DNA of 64,000 nt from Verrucomicrobiia bacterium (GCA_035629175.1 DASPIL010000062.1:1-64000), one strand, 5' to 3'. Counted from the stretch's first letter, positions 49,203-59,125 are shown. The notes: generated by a model not told the origin, from the sequence alone. Made by a program: numbers and translations.

Positions 49203-50903
49203 ATGATCATTCGCAATCCCATTCTCCGCGGCTTTAATCCTGACCCGTCGATTGTGCGCGTCGGCGAGGATTATTACATCGCGACTTCCACCTTCGAGTG
49301 GTATCCCGGCGTGCAGATTCATCATTCGCGGGACCTTGTTAACTGGAAGCTGCTCACGCGTCCCCTCAATCGATCGAGCCAGCTGAATATGCTGGGGGCT
49401 CCCGATTCCTGCGGCGTGTGGGCGCCGTGCCTCACCTTTGCCGATTACACCGACGTAAAACGCTATGGCCGCACGACGGTTGGCGGGGCAAGCGGTGCGT
49501 CGCTGCGCGACTTTCACAATTACCTCGTCACAAGTTCACGCGTGGATGGCGAGTGGTCGGATCCGGTTTGCCTGAACAGCAGCGGTTTCGACCCCTCGCT
49601 CTTTCACGATGACGATGGACGCAAGTATTTGCTGAACATGCTGTGGGATCATCGGCCCGGGAACAATCGATTCGCCGGGATTGTGCTGCAGCAATACTCC
49701 GTTGCGGAACGCAAGCTCATTGGGGAACGCGTCAATATTTTCAAAGGCACAGCCCTGGGTTTTACCGAAGCGCCGCATCTCTACAGGCGTGGCGGCTGGT
49801 ATTACTTGATCACCGCAGAAGGCGGAACGGGGTGGGGGCACGCCGTAACCATGGCACGTTCGCGGAATCTCACGGGACCTTACGAGCTGCATCCTGACAC
49901 TTGCATCCTGAGCGCGCGGCACCGGCCTGACGTGGCGCTGCAGCGGGCGGGCCATGCTGACCTGGTTGAGACGCCGGCGGGCGACACCTACATGGTTTAC
50001 CTTTGCGGCAGGCCGCTGCGGAATCGCGGCCGATGCACGCTTGGCCGTGAGACCGCGATTCAGAAGATGGCCTGGGACGCGGATGGCTGGTTGCGGACCT
50101 TGGACGGGCAGGGGATTCCGACGACCGAAACGCCTGCACCATCGGAGTGTGAAAGCCTTCTCTCCCCAGCGCTCTCCTCCATTCCGAATGGAGGAGAGGG
50201 TGGCGGCGGGCTGGGTAAGGAGGTTTTGACTCACCGGTCTCATTCGTCCTGCCGCTATGAATTCGATTCACCGCAGCTTCCAATTGACTTTCAATGGCTG
50301 CGCACGCCATGGCCGGAGGAGTTGTTCAGCCTTGCGGCGCGACCCGGGTTTTTGCGGTTGTTCGGTCGCGAAAGCATCGGCAGCCAGTTCAAGCAATCGC
50401 TCGTCGCGCGCCGCCAGCAATCGCATTGCTTCAGCGCGAGCACCGTCATCGAGTTTGAGCCGGAACATTTCCAGCAGGGCGCGGGGCTGGTCTGTTACTA
50501 CAACAGCGCCAAGTTTCATTACCTCCATCTCTCGCACGATGAAACCATCGGGAAACATTTGCGCGTGATGACCTGCACGCCCGACTCGCCGCAGGCCGAT
50601 GCCTTCACGCCGCCGATTCCGATTTCATCCGGAAAACCTGTGCAACTGCGCGTGGAAGTCGATTACGAACGCCTCCGTTTTGCCTATCGCGTTGCAGGTG
50701 TGGATCAGGACTGGCACTGGCTGCCGCAACAGTTCGATGCGAGCATCCTTTCCGATGAAGCAACTGCGCCGGGCCAGCCGAATTTCACGGGTGCATTCGT
50801 CGGCGTAGCCTGCCAGGACACGGCCGGAACAGCGCGTACCGCGGATTTCGATTTCTTCGAATACCAGGAGCGGGATTACTGCGCTGAACTTCCACCCCAT
50901 TAA
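49203..50903 (+). CDS. Cytoplasmic GH43 beta-xylosidase-like enzyme with an in-frame palindrome insertion
   Basis: A 566-residue GH43 enzyme without a signal peptide, matching its place after the symporter: it should cleave imported xylo-oligosaccharides. The five-bladed propeller starts with ILRGFNPDPSIVRVGEDYYI (catalytic-base Asp in NPDPS), and includes WAPCLTF, GFDPSLFHDDDGRKYLLNM, GFTEAPHLYRRGGWYYL (acid-region Glu) and GHADLVETPAGDTYMVYL. A C-terminal concanavalin-type domain (about 370-560) follows, as in GH43_11/12-type xylosidases. Between the two domains (about residues 315-345, ESLLSPALSSIPNGGEGGGG) an inserted repeat carries a perfect palindrome (50172-50198) and keeps the frame open, so the linker contains repeat-derived residues. 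Confidence 0.92.
   Translation: MIIRNPILRGFNPDPSIVRVGEDYYIATSTFEWYPGVQIHHSRDLVNWKLLTRPLNRSSQLNMLGAPDSCGVWAPCLTFADYTDVKRYGRTTVGGASGASLRDFHNYLVTSSRVDGEWSDPVCLNSSGFDPSLFHDDDGRKYLLNMLWDHRPGNNRFAGIVLQQYSVAERKLIGERVNIFKGTALGFTEAPHLYRRGGWYYLITAEGGTGWGHAVTMARSRNLTGPYELHPDTCILSARHRPDVALQRAGHADLVETPAGDTYMVYLCGRPLRNRGRCTLGRETAIQKMAWDADGWLRTLDGQGIPTTETPAPSECESLLSPALSSIPNGGEGGGGLGKEVLTHRSHSSCRYEFDSPQLPIDFQWLRTPWPEELFSLAARPGFLRLFGRESIGSQFKQSLVARRQQSHCFSASTVIEFEPEHFQQGAGLVCYYNSAKFHYLHLSHDETIGKHLRVMTCTPDSPQADAFTPPIPISSGKPVQLRVEVDYERLRFAYRVAGVDQDWHWLPQQFDASILSDEATAPGQPNFTGAFVGVACQDTAGTARTADFDFFEYQERDYCAELPPH
50172..50198. repeat. Perfect palindrome inserted in the GH43 gene
   Basis: CTCTCCTCCATTC, one base, then GAATGGAGGAGAG: a 13-bp perfect arm. 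The surrounding 50155-50225 (TCTCCCCAGCG...GGGCTGGGTAAGG) looks like a complete dispersed palindromic element of the kind found in many genomes between genes. Here it lies in frame inside a coding region, between two domains. Confidence 0.75.
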
Positions 50904-50977
50904 GGATCATTCCAGATCTTACCGAGTCACCTGTTCCTTGTCGCAAGCGTCTGTGATCAACTGAACCCTTACCCAAA

Positions 50978-52111
50978 ATGAAGCAATACATCACCTTCGG
51001 CCTGATTGCGTGCGGGCTATTTACTTGTCAGGCCTTCGCCCAAACCAACGACAGCGTCAACTTGACGGCAGCGCCAGTGGCGGCGTTGAAGGACGCCTAT
51101 GCGGGCAAGTTTCTCATCGGCTGTGCGGGAGACCTCAGGGGGTTCTCGGCTGCGGAACTCGAGAACATCAAGACGCATTACAACGTCATCACTCCGGAGA
51201 ATTCCATGAAGCCCCAGCCGACGCATCCTTCCGAGGACGAATACAACTTCACCACGCCGGATGCATTGGTGAAGTGGGCGGGTGAGAACGGCCTGAAGGT
51301 CTGGGGACACACGCTTGTCTGGCACGCGCAAACGGGAAGATGGTTCTTCGAGGGAGGAACCAATGGACAGCCGGTCACGCGTGAACTGGCGCTGGAACGT
51401 TTGAAGAAACACATCATGACGGTCGCCGGTCGATACAAGGGCAGGGTCATTGGGTGGGACGTTGTGAACGAATCCATCGCTGACCGGAATGCGGGGGAAA
51501 CCGAGAATCTTCGGAATTCAAGCTGGTATCGCGTGGTCGGGCCGGACGTTCTGACATTCGCCTTCAAGTGGGCGCATGAGGCCGATCCAGGCGCGCAACT
51601 GTATTACAACGATTACAACATCGAGCAGGGCGCAGTATCGAACACAGGCAAACACGCCAGTTCGTTGCTGCTGCTGAAACGCCTCAAGGCGGAAGGCGCT
51701 CCCATTCATGGAGTGGGAATCCAGGGTCACTGGCATCTCAACACAAACCTGGAAGACGTCGACCAAGCCATTGAGAACTATGCCTCCCTCGGGCTTCGGG
51801 TTGCCATCACGGAACTCGACGTCACCGCGTTTGGTGAGAACAGCGGCGCATTTCCTTCCGGGGAGCAGGCGGCAACGATGTCAGCCGCCGCGCTTCAAAA
51901 GCAGGCGGACGTCTACGCCCGGCTTTTCCAAATCTTCAAGAAACATGAGAAGTCGATCGACCGAGTTACCTTCTGGGGCATCAGTGACCGCCGATCATGG
52001 CGCGCCCGTCAGCGGCCGCTGCTGTTCGATGCGCAACTGCAACCCAAACCGGCGTTTGAAGCTGTTGTCAACGTTGGCCTGGGCAAAGCCACGACACCCA
52101 AGTCCCAATAA
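50978..52111 (+). CDS. Secreted GH10 endo-1,4-beta-xylanase
   Basis: A 377-residue exported xylanase that cuts the xylan backbone. Signal peptide 1-22 (LIACGLFTCQAFAQT). Hallmarks of GH10 are present in order: FLIGCAGDL, ITPENSMKPQPTHPSEDEYN, VWGHTLVWHAQTGRWFF, GWDVVNESIADR (acid/base Glu165), IQGHWHLNT and VAITELDVTAF (nucleophile Glu279), FWGISDRRSWR near the end. Length is that of a single-domain GH10. It is convergent with the GH43 gene at 52126, whose stop is 14 bp away. Confidence 0.96.
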   Translation: MKQYITFGLIACGLFTCQAFAQTNDSVNLTAAPVAALKDAYAGKFLIGCAGDLRGFSAAELENIKTHYNVITPENSMKPQPTHPSEDEYNFTTPDALVKWAGENGLKVWGHTLVWHAQTGRWFFEGGTNGQPVTRELALERLKKHIMTVAGRYKGRVIGWDVVNESIADRNAGETENLRNSSWYRVVGPDVLTFAFKWAHEADPGAQLYYNDYNIEQGAVSNTGKHASSLLLLKRLKAEGAPIHGVGIQGHWHLNTNLEDVDQAIENYASLGLRVAITELDVTAFGENSGAFPSGEQAATMSAAALQKQADVYARLFQIFKKHEKSIDRVTFWGISDRRSWRARQRPLLFDAQLQPKPAFEAVVNVGLGKATTPKSQ

Positions 52112-52125
52112 ACGCGTTAACGCAA

Positions 52126-53649
52126 TCAGTTCGGCGATCTAAGGCTCCAGCGCGCTTTGTCGCTGGCGGGATCAAACTTAGTGAGACTTGGAGTGCTGCC
52201 GCCAACAGCAGTGAGGGCGAGCGGTTCGTCAGTGCCGGGCACCGCCTTGGGCATGATGCGGTAAGTGCCATCCGTCAATTGATCAATGCGCCACAATTGT
52301 TCGGGAGCGCCGGTAAATTTGGGTGCCGTGACAACCTCGCGCTCCGCAGTCGCAGTGAGCGAACGATCCGTTCCCGCGATGCTGATCCTGTAGCACGGCG
52401 ACCCCAAATATCCCCCGGCATTGGTCACCGCAGTGATGGACCACTTCTGATGCGGCCGAAGCATGTAATCGCCCATCCTGACGTCGATGTTTCCAGCGGG
52501 CCAGTTCATCGACACCTCCCCAAGCGTCTGGAGCGGGATGGAAGTCACAGTGGCTGCGGCTGCGCTGGCACCACTCGCTGATCCCGGGGCACCCGGCGCA
52601 TTCGTGCTGCCAGCGGCACTGGGACCGCCAGGACCGCCGAATCCCCCGCGGCGGCCGGGCATCCGCACGAAATCCACAGCCAGTTCGAGCGCGTAACCTT
52701 TTCGCTCCGAATGGATCTGAAAATCACCGCCCCTGAAGTTCTCACCTGCAACAGGCCAGCCGTCTTTCCAAAGCAGCGCGCGAATGTCCAGGATGCTGCG
52801 GCCACTGCGGTCCAGGTCAGCTTCGTAATGACAGGAAAATTTCTGGACGCCATCTCCAAGGTTGATCCAACCGAAGTGCCCGGGTCCGAGATAGCGCCCG
52901 TTCGCGGCGACCACGAGCTTGCCGCCGCCCTTGAGCATATCGATGCCCATGTTATCCAGAAACGGGCCCGTCACTTTCCTGGATCGGCCCACACGGATGT
53001 TATAGGTGGAGTTGGCGCCGTCGCAGCAGGTGCCATGTGTTCCCAGGAGATAATACCAGCCCTCATGATACATCAGCGCGGTGGCTTCACAGTCGATCGC
53101 GATATTCACAGCCTCATTCCCCGAAACGCGCGCTCCTGTTTTTGGATCAAGTTCGACAATGCGAATAAATCCAAAATACGTGCCGTAGGTGAGCCACAGC
53201 CGCCCGTCGTTCGGATCGAGCAGGAGTGACGGATCGATTGCGTCGCAGTCTTCAATGCCATCGCTCGATGCAACGACGATTGCTTCCGTGTATTGGAAGT
53301 CCGGCGAATTCGGATCGAGCGTTCTGTTCCACATCGTGAGGATTCGGCCGTTATGGCCGCCGCCCAAACCGCCTCCTGTCGCGCCATAGGCGATAAGATA
53401 CCGATCTCCAATTTTAACGACATCAGGAGCCGCGCCGCCGCCCGGCCGAACTCCACCGCTGCGCCACGTCCAGCCATCCTCGGAAATCAATCCGCCTCTC
53501 CCTGTGCCGAACGTGTAAAACTTGCCGTCACATTCCATAATCGTGGACGGATCGTGGATGTAAGGTTCCCCGTCGAGGGCAACGGCTGAACTCGATACGC
53601 AAAGAGCGCACAGGCTGGCAACTGCGAACGCTGGAATTCGGGATTTCAT
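52126..53649 (-). CDS. Secreted GH43 arabinanase-like protein
   Basis: A 507-residue exported enzyme. Signal peptide (MKSRIPAFAVASLCALCVSS) is followed by the GH43 propeller: EPYIHDPSTIMECDGKFYTF (catalytic-base Asp), AAPDVVKIGDRYLIAY, DCDAIDPSLLLDPNDGRLWL, IDCEATALMYHEGWYYLLGT (Glu region) and YLGPGHFGWINLGDG. This pattern is that of endo-1,5-alpha-L-arabinanases (GH43_4/5). A Gly/Ala/Ser/Pro-rich linker (about 330-365) leads to a beta C-domain (about 380-500) that resembles ricin-like or bacterial carbohydrate-binding modules (MSITAVTNAGGYLG-type, GTYRIMPKAVPGTDEP). It probably acts on arabinan or arabinoxylan side chains. Confidence 0.88.
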   Translation of the reverse strand: MKSRIPAFAVASLCALCVSSSAVALDGEPYIHDPSTIMECDGKFYTFGTGRGGLISEDGWTWRSGGVRPGGGAAPDVVKIGDRYLIAYGATGGGLGGGHNGRILTMWNRTLDPNSPDFQYTEAIVVASSDGIEDCDAIDPSLLLDPNDGRLWLTYGTYFGFIRIVELDPKTGARVSGNEAVNIAIDCEATALMYHEGWYYLLGTHGTCCDGANSTYNIRVGRSRKVTGPFLDNMGIDMLKGGGKLVVAANGRYLGPGHFGWINLGDGVQKFSCHYEADLDRSGRSILDIRALLWKDGWPVAGENFRGGDFQIHSERKGYALELAVDFVRMPGRRGGFGGPGGPSAAGSTNAPGAPGSASGASAAAATVTSIPLQTLGEVSMNWPAGNIDVRMGDYMLRPHQKWSITAVTNAGGYLGSPCYRISIAGTDRSLTATAEREVVTAPKFTGAPEQLWRIDQLTDGTYRIMPKAVPGTDEPLALTAVGGSTPSLTKFDPASDKARWSLRSPN

Positions 53650-53685
53650 GAATTCAGGGACGAAACAAAACCAAAATCGGAAGCC

Positions 53686-54459
53686 TCATTGAATTTCGGC
53701 TGTCGCAACTTTCAACGAAAGATCTGTAATCGCATCACCATTTTCATCGATGAACCGCGCGCAGAAGTCGCTCATACCCGGGCCGTTGATGACGGCGCCG
53801 CGAATGATGTTCGTGCCCTTGTTGAGCGTGAGACGTTTCGAGACGCAGTCGTCCATCACCATGCGCCGATCTCCAGAAAGCACAACCGCCTCCCGCCCGT
53901 TCACCCACCATAGGGATGCTGAATTCGAGCCGACCGCGAGTCGCACGTTCTTCATCTCGCGTGGGGACTCGACGACGGTAACAGCCCAGAAAAGAACGCC
54001 GTAAGTGGGCTTGTGAACACCATCCGCGAAGCGGAACAATTTGACGTTGAAGTTTGTGGTGTCGAGAGCGTGCCACGCCAGTTCTTCGCCCGCGACTGTC
54101 ACCGTGTCACCGTGGCGTGGCACAACCGTAAACTGGTTTGGAAAATATTCTGCGTGAAAGGCATCGCGAATGTAGCTGTCCGTGAACACGGTGTTGCTGC
54201 GATTCGGCTTCCGGATCGGCTCCAGCAGCGTCCACCGCTGCAGAAAACCTTCCTTGTCAGGCGCCTTCGGAGCCGCTGTTGCCGGAGTAAAGTAAGGTGC
54301 GAGGCTTCGCGGATGATCGGGCGTGTAGTCGCGAGCGCCTGGACCGGATGAAGGACGGTTGGTCGCATTGCCTGCGGGCGGGCTGGGTTCGGCGGAGAAG
54401 GCTTGAGACGCTGATACCGCCAGGACACAAACCACAATACCGATTGTTTTTCGAAGCAT
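53686..54459 (-). CDS. Secreted protein of unknown function (beta-rich)
   Basis: A 257-residue exported protein from the ATG at 54459 (MLRKTIGIVVCVLAVSASQA, signal peptide). The mature part looks like a jelly-roll, with PTYGVLFWAVTVVESPREMK, LAVGSNSASLWWVNGREAVV and LNKGTNIIRGAVINGPGMSD. That module resembles the ligand-binding C-terminal part of some secreted esterases and glycosidases. No catalytic motif is visible. It lies between the GH43 arabinanase and the GH43-GH30 giant on the same strand (36 and 69 bp away), so the three may form one operon. Confidence 0.72.
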   Translation of the reverse strand: MLRKTIGIVVCVLAVSASQAFSAEPSPPAGNATNRPSSGPGARDYTPDHPRSLAPYFTPATAAPKAPDKEGFLQRWTLLEPIRKPNRSNTVFTDSYIRDAFHAEYFPNQFTVVPRHGDTVTVAGEELAWHALDTTNFNVKLFRFADGVHKPTYGVLFWAVTVVESPREMKNVRLAVGSNSASLWWVNGREAVVLSGDRRMVMDDCVSKRLTLNKGTNIIRGAVINGPGMSDFCARFIDENGDAITDLSLKVATAEIQ

Positions 54460-54528
54460 AGTTTCAGCAGGGTTCGCCGGGGATTCTCCCGGCATTTCTG
54501 ATCGACTCAATTGCCACTACACCCGCGT

Positions 54529-57500
54529 TTATCTGGTCAAACGATAAAACGTCCCCGGAATGTTTTCTGAAACCGGCAAGACCAATTGCCATTGTCCGTC
54601 TATGATCTGCGGTGCCGGCGAGGTCACATTCAACCAGTCCCCGAGCACGAGGTTCGTGCGGGATTGAACCGTGAATCCGGCCGACGCCAATGGCCAGGTC
54701 ATCGTCAATGTCGTGGGTGTTGCGGCCACGCTGAGCGGCGGGTGGGCGTTGCTTAACAACTCGTTGGCACCCAGCGCGTGCATCGCGGCGATTTCCGCGG
54801 CCGTGTGCGACACACTGTAAATGCGGAACTCGTCGAACGTGGAATTCAAATACGCATCGCCTGCATATTGGGATCGCGCCAGGTAGTTGTTCACCGTGCT
54901 GCCCAGGCTCGCAGGCTTGAGTGTCAGCGCGTTGGTTCCCACCGGAACTCCGTTCAAATACAACGTTCCCGTGTTGCCGTTGAGCGTCACAGCGACGTGA
55001 TGCCAGACGCCCGCGCTCAAACTTGTGCTGCCATTGATCTGCTGCTCGCCGCCAGCACCGCCCGTCGTGATTGCAAACCGCAGGCGGCTCGTGCTTCCGT
55101 TTTGCGGCGTCAGGAACATGTAGCTCGTGGTGTTGTTTCCGAAATCGAAGATGCGCGTCCAGTTTGCGACGGAATTCAGACGAACCCACGTGGTGATCGT
55201 GAAATTGCTCAACGTACTGACGATCCCTGCCGGGAGTCTCACGTATTGTTGCGCACCGGAGGCGAGCGTCAATTGGCCGCTCGCGAACGTCCCGCCATTG
55301 AACACGGTTCCGTTCCAACCGAGGCCGCCCTCGGAATCTGCTGCGATCGTTCCGCCGGTCTCGCTAAAACTGTAACGGTGCGCCAACGCCGCAAGCGGCA
55401 CGGTGCTGAAGCTCCAGATTCGGCCCAAGTTGGTGTTGCCCCCGGCGATTTCGTCCACGCGCCAGTAATACGTGGTCCCGCCAAATAGTGCTGGCGTGAA
55501 CACGGTGTTGGTCAACATGCCCCTGAATTCGGGCGATGCAGCAGCCGCTTGCGCAACAGCGTTGGAACTTGTGCCGAGATAAATCGCGTGCGCCAACGCG
55601 TTGCTGCCTGGTAACCAACTTAACGTGGCGCTGAGCGGCACACTCGTGGCATTCACTTCGGGCGACGGATCGCTGGCCGCTCCCACATTGACAAATTTGT
55701 CCAACACCACCGTCGTCAGCGACGCGGGCGGCATCGTCAACTGGGATCCTGCCGCGCCAAGGAACTGAAACTTGTTCGTGCCGGCCGTTTGAAAGACGCT
55801 TGAGTTAACGAATGGAAATGAAGCGAAGTTGAGATCCACCGTGGACGTTGCGCTGCTGCTGCGATTGATGAATACCGCCACAAGGCGCAGGTTGTCCGCC
55901 GTGACGTATGCCGATACGCGCACATTGGGATCCGTGGCGCTCGCCGCGACCCGCCGGCTTCCAGGCGTGATGTAGTAGGAGAAATGTTTCATCGCCCAAT
56001 AGCTGGGCGACAGCCAGTAACCGCGCGACTGCGTCGGCGTTCCGGGCGGGGCATTGGTCCATTGAGCCTGATTCCATGGAAACTCAATCTGGATCAATCC
56101 TCCATCCGTCCCCGGCCAGATCAGGCTCCAGTGGTTGTATCCGCTGGCCAATCCTTCGGTCAGGCAGTTGTGGATCAACGTCGCGGAATCCACCATGTTG
56201 GAAACGCCGTACTCCGTCATGAAGTGCGGCTTGCCGGGGAAAATATTGGTGGAGGATCGCAGACTCCCGTTATAGCCATCGATCGTGCCATCGGTGCTGT
56301 CGCCATAAAGATGATACGCTACGCCGTAAAAATGATTCGGGTTCAACGTGGCCGCATAGTTCGCCAGCGTGTTGTAACGAATGTGAACCACTTCCGGCGC
56401 GAGAAGCTTTGGCGCCGACGGCAAATTCGTCAGCCTTGAATAGACCGCGTCGAGCGCCTTCGAATAGCTCGCGTAGTTCGTGCCATTCACCACACCTTCG
56501 GCCGGACGAAAAATGCACGAGTCATAGCTCGCTTCCCAGTCAGGTTCGTTCTGGATGCTGATCCATGTGGGTGAAACGCCAACGGCGCGATACGCGACCA
56601 GGGCGTCGTGCCAGTAGTTGGCAAACGCGCTGTAGGCAAAGCCGCCGTTCGTGAAGATCAGCGTCCCGCCGTTGCCGACCTGTCCGTTGCTTTTAAGAAA
56701 CGCGGGCGGCGCCCAAGAGCTCATGTAAACCGGCACCGGCCGTCCAAGGATTTGACTGGCGCGTGCAACAAATTCAGGGGCGTCGGGATCGAAGTTGGGC
56801 GTTCCCTGGTAGCGGAACCAGTTTCCCAGCCGCAGCATCGACAGGTTCAGGCCTGCAAAGGCGTTCGTATAAATCTCGTTCTTGTAAGGATGCGCCGTCA
56901 CCCATCCGTTGTAGAAGCAAATCGCGCCGCCGAACCCTTCAATGGTTTGAAACACATTACTCGTGTTTACCGTCGCGGTGGGCATGGGCGCCGTGCCCGT
57001 TCCGCCAGCGTCGAGATTCGCGACGGTAAAGTTGAAGCCCGATGGTCCAAATGCGAACTGGTCCAGGTCGAGGCCATCCTCGCGCGCGCCGATTTGAAAC
57101 GTTTGGGTCAAGCCGCCGGGCGGCACAGTAAACGTAATGGGCGTCTCTCCGCCGCCTGTCGTGAATTGCGATAGGTTAACCCATTTCCACACGCCGCCGC
57201 CCGCTTCCCCGCTGCCGGCAACGACTTCGCTGGGGCTCGCAAAACCCGCGATGGCGAGGCCGTTGACGAAAATCCAGTCTCCGTTCGACGTCGGGGATTT
57301 GGCGCCAAAACCATTCGCGTAAAACAAACTGTCGTCGTTAAATCCCCCGGGTCCGACACGAAGCCGTGCGTAAAGGTTGTAGGTGCCCGCCGCCGGGAAC
57401 GTGACCGTGTAACTCGCAATACGCGCAGCGCTGCCGGGATTTCCCGTGTTGACGTTCGTGGTCGATATCGAAACGAACTGCACACCGCCCGCGATTCCAT

Positions 57501-58917
57501 TGGTGAAGTTGGCTCCCAGCGTTGCCGACTCGGCTTCGATGGTTAACGGCGACGCGTTGCCAGTTCCCGAACCGTATTGAAATTGCCACCAGTTGAGGTT
57601 GAACAGTTCGCCGGGGCCGCCGCCAAATCGAAGATAAAGATCGTGCACTCCCGATGCGCCGCTGACTGCCGACGAGGCAATCGTCCATGTCTGTTCGTCT
57701 CCCGTGGAGGGAACGATGCATGTGCCCACAAGTGGGCCCGTCACACTATCCAGCCGCAACTCAACAATACCGCCGCTCCCCGCGCTGGCGACTCGCGCGT
57801 AAAACGCAGATGCTCCCGCGCCAAAATCCACGCCGCGGACACGAATCCACGAACCGTTGGTGATGAAAGTCACGTTCAGCCCGCCCTCGGAGCAAACTTC
57901 CGTGCGGATTCCACTTTGCCGATGCATGGTTTCCGCTTCAACACGGAGATACGGATTCACATTCTTAAGTTGCGCCAGGCCATCCGTTGTGGGCGTGACC
58001 TGCTGAATGGAACCGTCCGCGTTGTAATGGATTTGATCGACACAGATGCTGCGCTTGTAAACCGCCTGTGAATCGGGAAGGCCGTTCTGCAGGGCTGCGG
58101 CGCGGTTGTGATAGACGATGTACCAATTGCCTTTGAACGAAACCGTCGAGTGATGATTGTTGTTGAAGACGTTCTGCGGCGGATTCGCCAGGACGGTGCC
58201 TTGGGCGGCAAACCCATTCGTCGGATTGGAATTGGTGACGCAGCCAATCACCATGCCCGCGTTGGGCCGCGTGGAATAGGTGAGGTAATATTGGCCCGCG
58301 CGCTTGTGCATGTGCGCGGCTTCAAAAAAATCCGGGGTGTTCAGAGGTTGCGCGGACCCGCTCACGCTCGTCAGGTTCGGATTGAGCCTGATGACGCGCG
58401 AATTCGTGGGATATTGCCCGCCGAAATAGAGGTACGTCTGACCGTCATCATCAATAAAGGCGCCCGGATCAAACAACCATTGAGTCGAGGATGTTGCGCC
58501 CGGCGTCGAATGCGTGATCAGCGCGCTGCCCCGCGCATCGATGAAAGGGCCCGTCGGAACGCTGCTCGTGGCGACGCCAATGTTCCCCGCGCCATTTGCA
58601 AAATAGAGGTAAACCGTGTTTTGATTCGACACTGCCGACGGTGCCCAGGTGAGGTTCGCCCATGAAGTCGAATTCGCGCGAAAGACAACGCCGTGATCGG
58701 TCCAGTTCTTCAGGTCGTCGCTTGAGAAACAGGTGATCGACGACATTAAGTAGCCGTTCGTCCCGTTCTCGTCGTCGTTCGAGCAGTAGATGTAAAGCCG
58801 TCCGTTGAATTCCATCGCGGCCGGGTCCGCGGCGTAACGATGCGAAACGATTGGGTAATCCGCAAACGCCGTCACGGCAATGCCCAGCGCGAGCGTCATC
58901 AGGATGGTCTTGAGCAT
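54529..58917 (-). CDS. Giant secreted GH43-CBM6-GH30-LamG enzyme
   Basis: About 1462 residues if started at 58917 (MLKTILMTLALGIAVTAFAD, signal peptide; the ATG at 58962 is the alternative). Order: GH43 propeller (about 20-315; RYAADPAAMEFNGRLYIYCS, HSTVSFKGNWYIVYHN), a CBM6-type module (about 320-455; LRVEAETMHRQ, DLYLRFGG), a second CBM-like module (about 460-620), a GH30-like barrel (about 640-1045; TIEGFGGAICFYNGW, QNEPDW with acid/base Glu791, FMTEYGVSN with nucleophile Glu902), a linker/Fn3-like part, and a LamG domain (about 1178-1370) with the FFRLTR end. This joins an arabinofuranosidase- or xylosidase-like unit to a glucuronoxylanase-like GH30. The divergent region upstream holds CRP-like palindromes. 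Confidence 0.9.
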   Translation of the reverse strand: MLKTILMTLALGIAVTAFADYPIVSHRYAADPAAMEFNGRLYIYCSNDDENGTNGYLMSSITCFSSDDLKNWTDHGVVFRANSTSWANLTWAPSAVSNQNTVYLYFANGAGNIGVATSSVPTGPFIDARGSALITHSTPGATSSTQWLFDPGAFIDDDGQTYLYFGGQYPTNSRVIRLNPNLTSVSGSAQPLNTPDFFEAAHMHKRAGQYYLTYSTRPNAGMVIGCVTNSNPTNGFAAQGTVLANPPQNVFNNNHHSTVSFKGNWYIVYHNRAAALQNGLPDSQAVYKRSICVDQIHYNADGSIQQVTPTTDGLAQLKNVNPYLRVEAETMHRQSGIRTEVCSEGGLNVTFITNGSWIRVRGVDFGAGASAFYARVASAGSGGIVELRLDSVTGPLVGTCIVPSTGDEQTWTIASSAVSGASGVHDLYLRFGGGPGELFNLNWWQFQYGSGTGNASPLTIEAESATLGANFTNGIAGGVQFVSISTTNVNTGNPGSAARIASYTVTFPAAGTYNLYARLRVGPGGFNDDSLFYANGFGAKSPTSNGDWIFVNGLAIAGFASPSEVVAGSGEAGGGVWKWVNLSQFTTGGGETPITFTVPPGGLTQTFQIGAREDGLDLDQFAFGPSGFNFTVANLDAGGTGTAPMPTATVNTSNVFQTIEGFGGAICFYNGWVTAHPYKNEIYTNAFAGLNLSMLRLGNWFRYQGTPNFDPDAPEFVARASQILGRPVPVYMSSWAPPAFLKSNGQVGNGGTLIFTNGGFAYSAFANYWHDALVAYRAVGVSPTWISIQNEPDWEASYDSCIFRPAEGVVNGTNYASYSKALDAVYSRLTNLPSAPKLLAPEVVHIRYNTLANYAATLNPNHFYGVAYHLYGDSTDGTIDGYNGSLRSSTNIFPGKPHFMTEYGVSNMVDSATLIHNCLTEGLASGYNHWSLIWPGTDGGLIQIEFPWNQAQWTNAPPGTPTQSRGYWLSPSYWAMKHFSYYITPGSRRVAASATDPNVRVSAYVTADNLRLVAVFINRSSSATSTVDLNFASFPFVNSSVFQTAGTNKFQFLGAAGSQLTMPPASLTTVVLDKFVNVGAASDPSPEVNATSVPLSATLSWLPGSNALAHAIYLGTSSNAVAQAAAASPEFRGMLTNTVFTPALFGGTTYYWRVDEIAGGNTNLGRIWSFSTVPLAALAHRYSFSETGGTIAADSEGGLGWNGTVFNGGTFASGQLTLASGAQQYVRLPAGIVSTLSNFTITTWVRLNSVANWTRIFDFGNNTTSYMFLTPQNGSTSRLRFAITTGGAGGEQQINGSTSLSAGVWHHVAVTLNGNTGTLYLNGVPVGTNALTLKPASLGSTVNNYLARSQYAGDAYLNSTFDEFRIYSVSHTAAEIAAMHALGANELLSNAHPPLSVAATPTTLTMTWPLASAGFTVQSRTNLVLGDWLNVTSPAPQIIDGQWQLVLPVSENIPGTFYRLTR

Positions 58918-59107
58918 CGCTGCGATACTCTTCCGCACGGTGAACGTTAATGTCATTGTCATTTCGGCGCTCAGGCCGTCGATCGGACAGCCAAATTGGA
59001 GTTCACTGTCTCGACCGCAGGCGATGCGAAGCAGTTGAAGGACGCACAACAAGGCTGGGTGTGTGAACGGCTTGGCGCAATGTAGCCGACCGTCTCCGGC
59101 CCGGCCT

Positions 59108-59125
59108 ATACGACGAACGTCATAC
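59108..59125 (+). promoter_or_regulatory. CRP-like palindrome, copy 6
   Basis: ATACGACGAACGTCATAC, in the divergent region between the GH43-GH30 giant and the GH43 gene at 59324. TATCGC about 42 bp downstream is a weak -10 candidate for the plus-strand gene. Confidence 0.58.
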
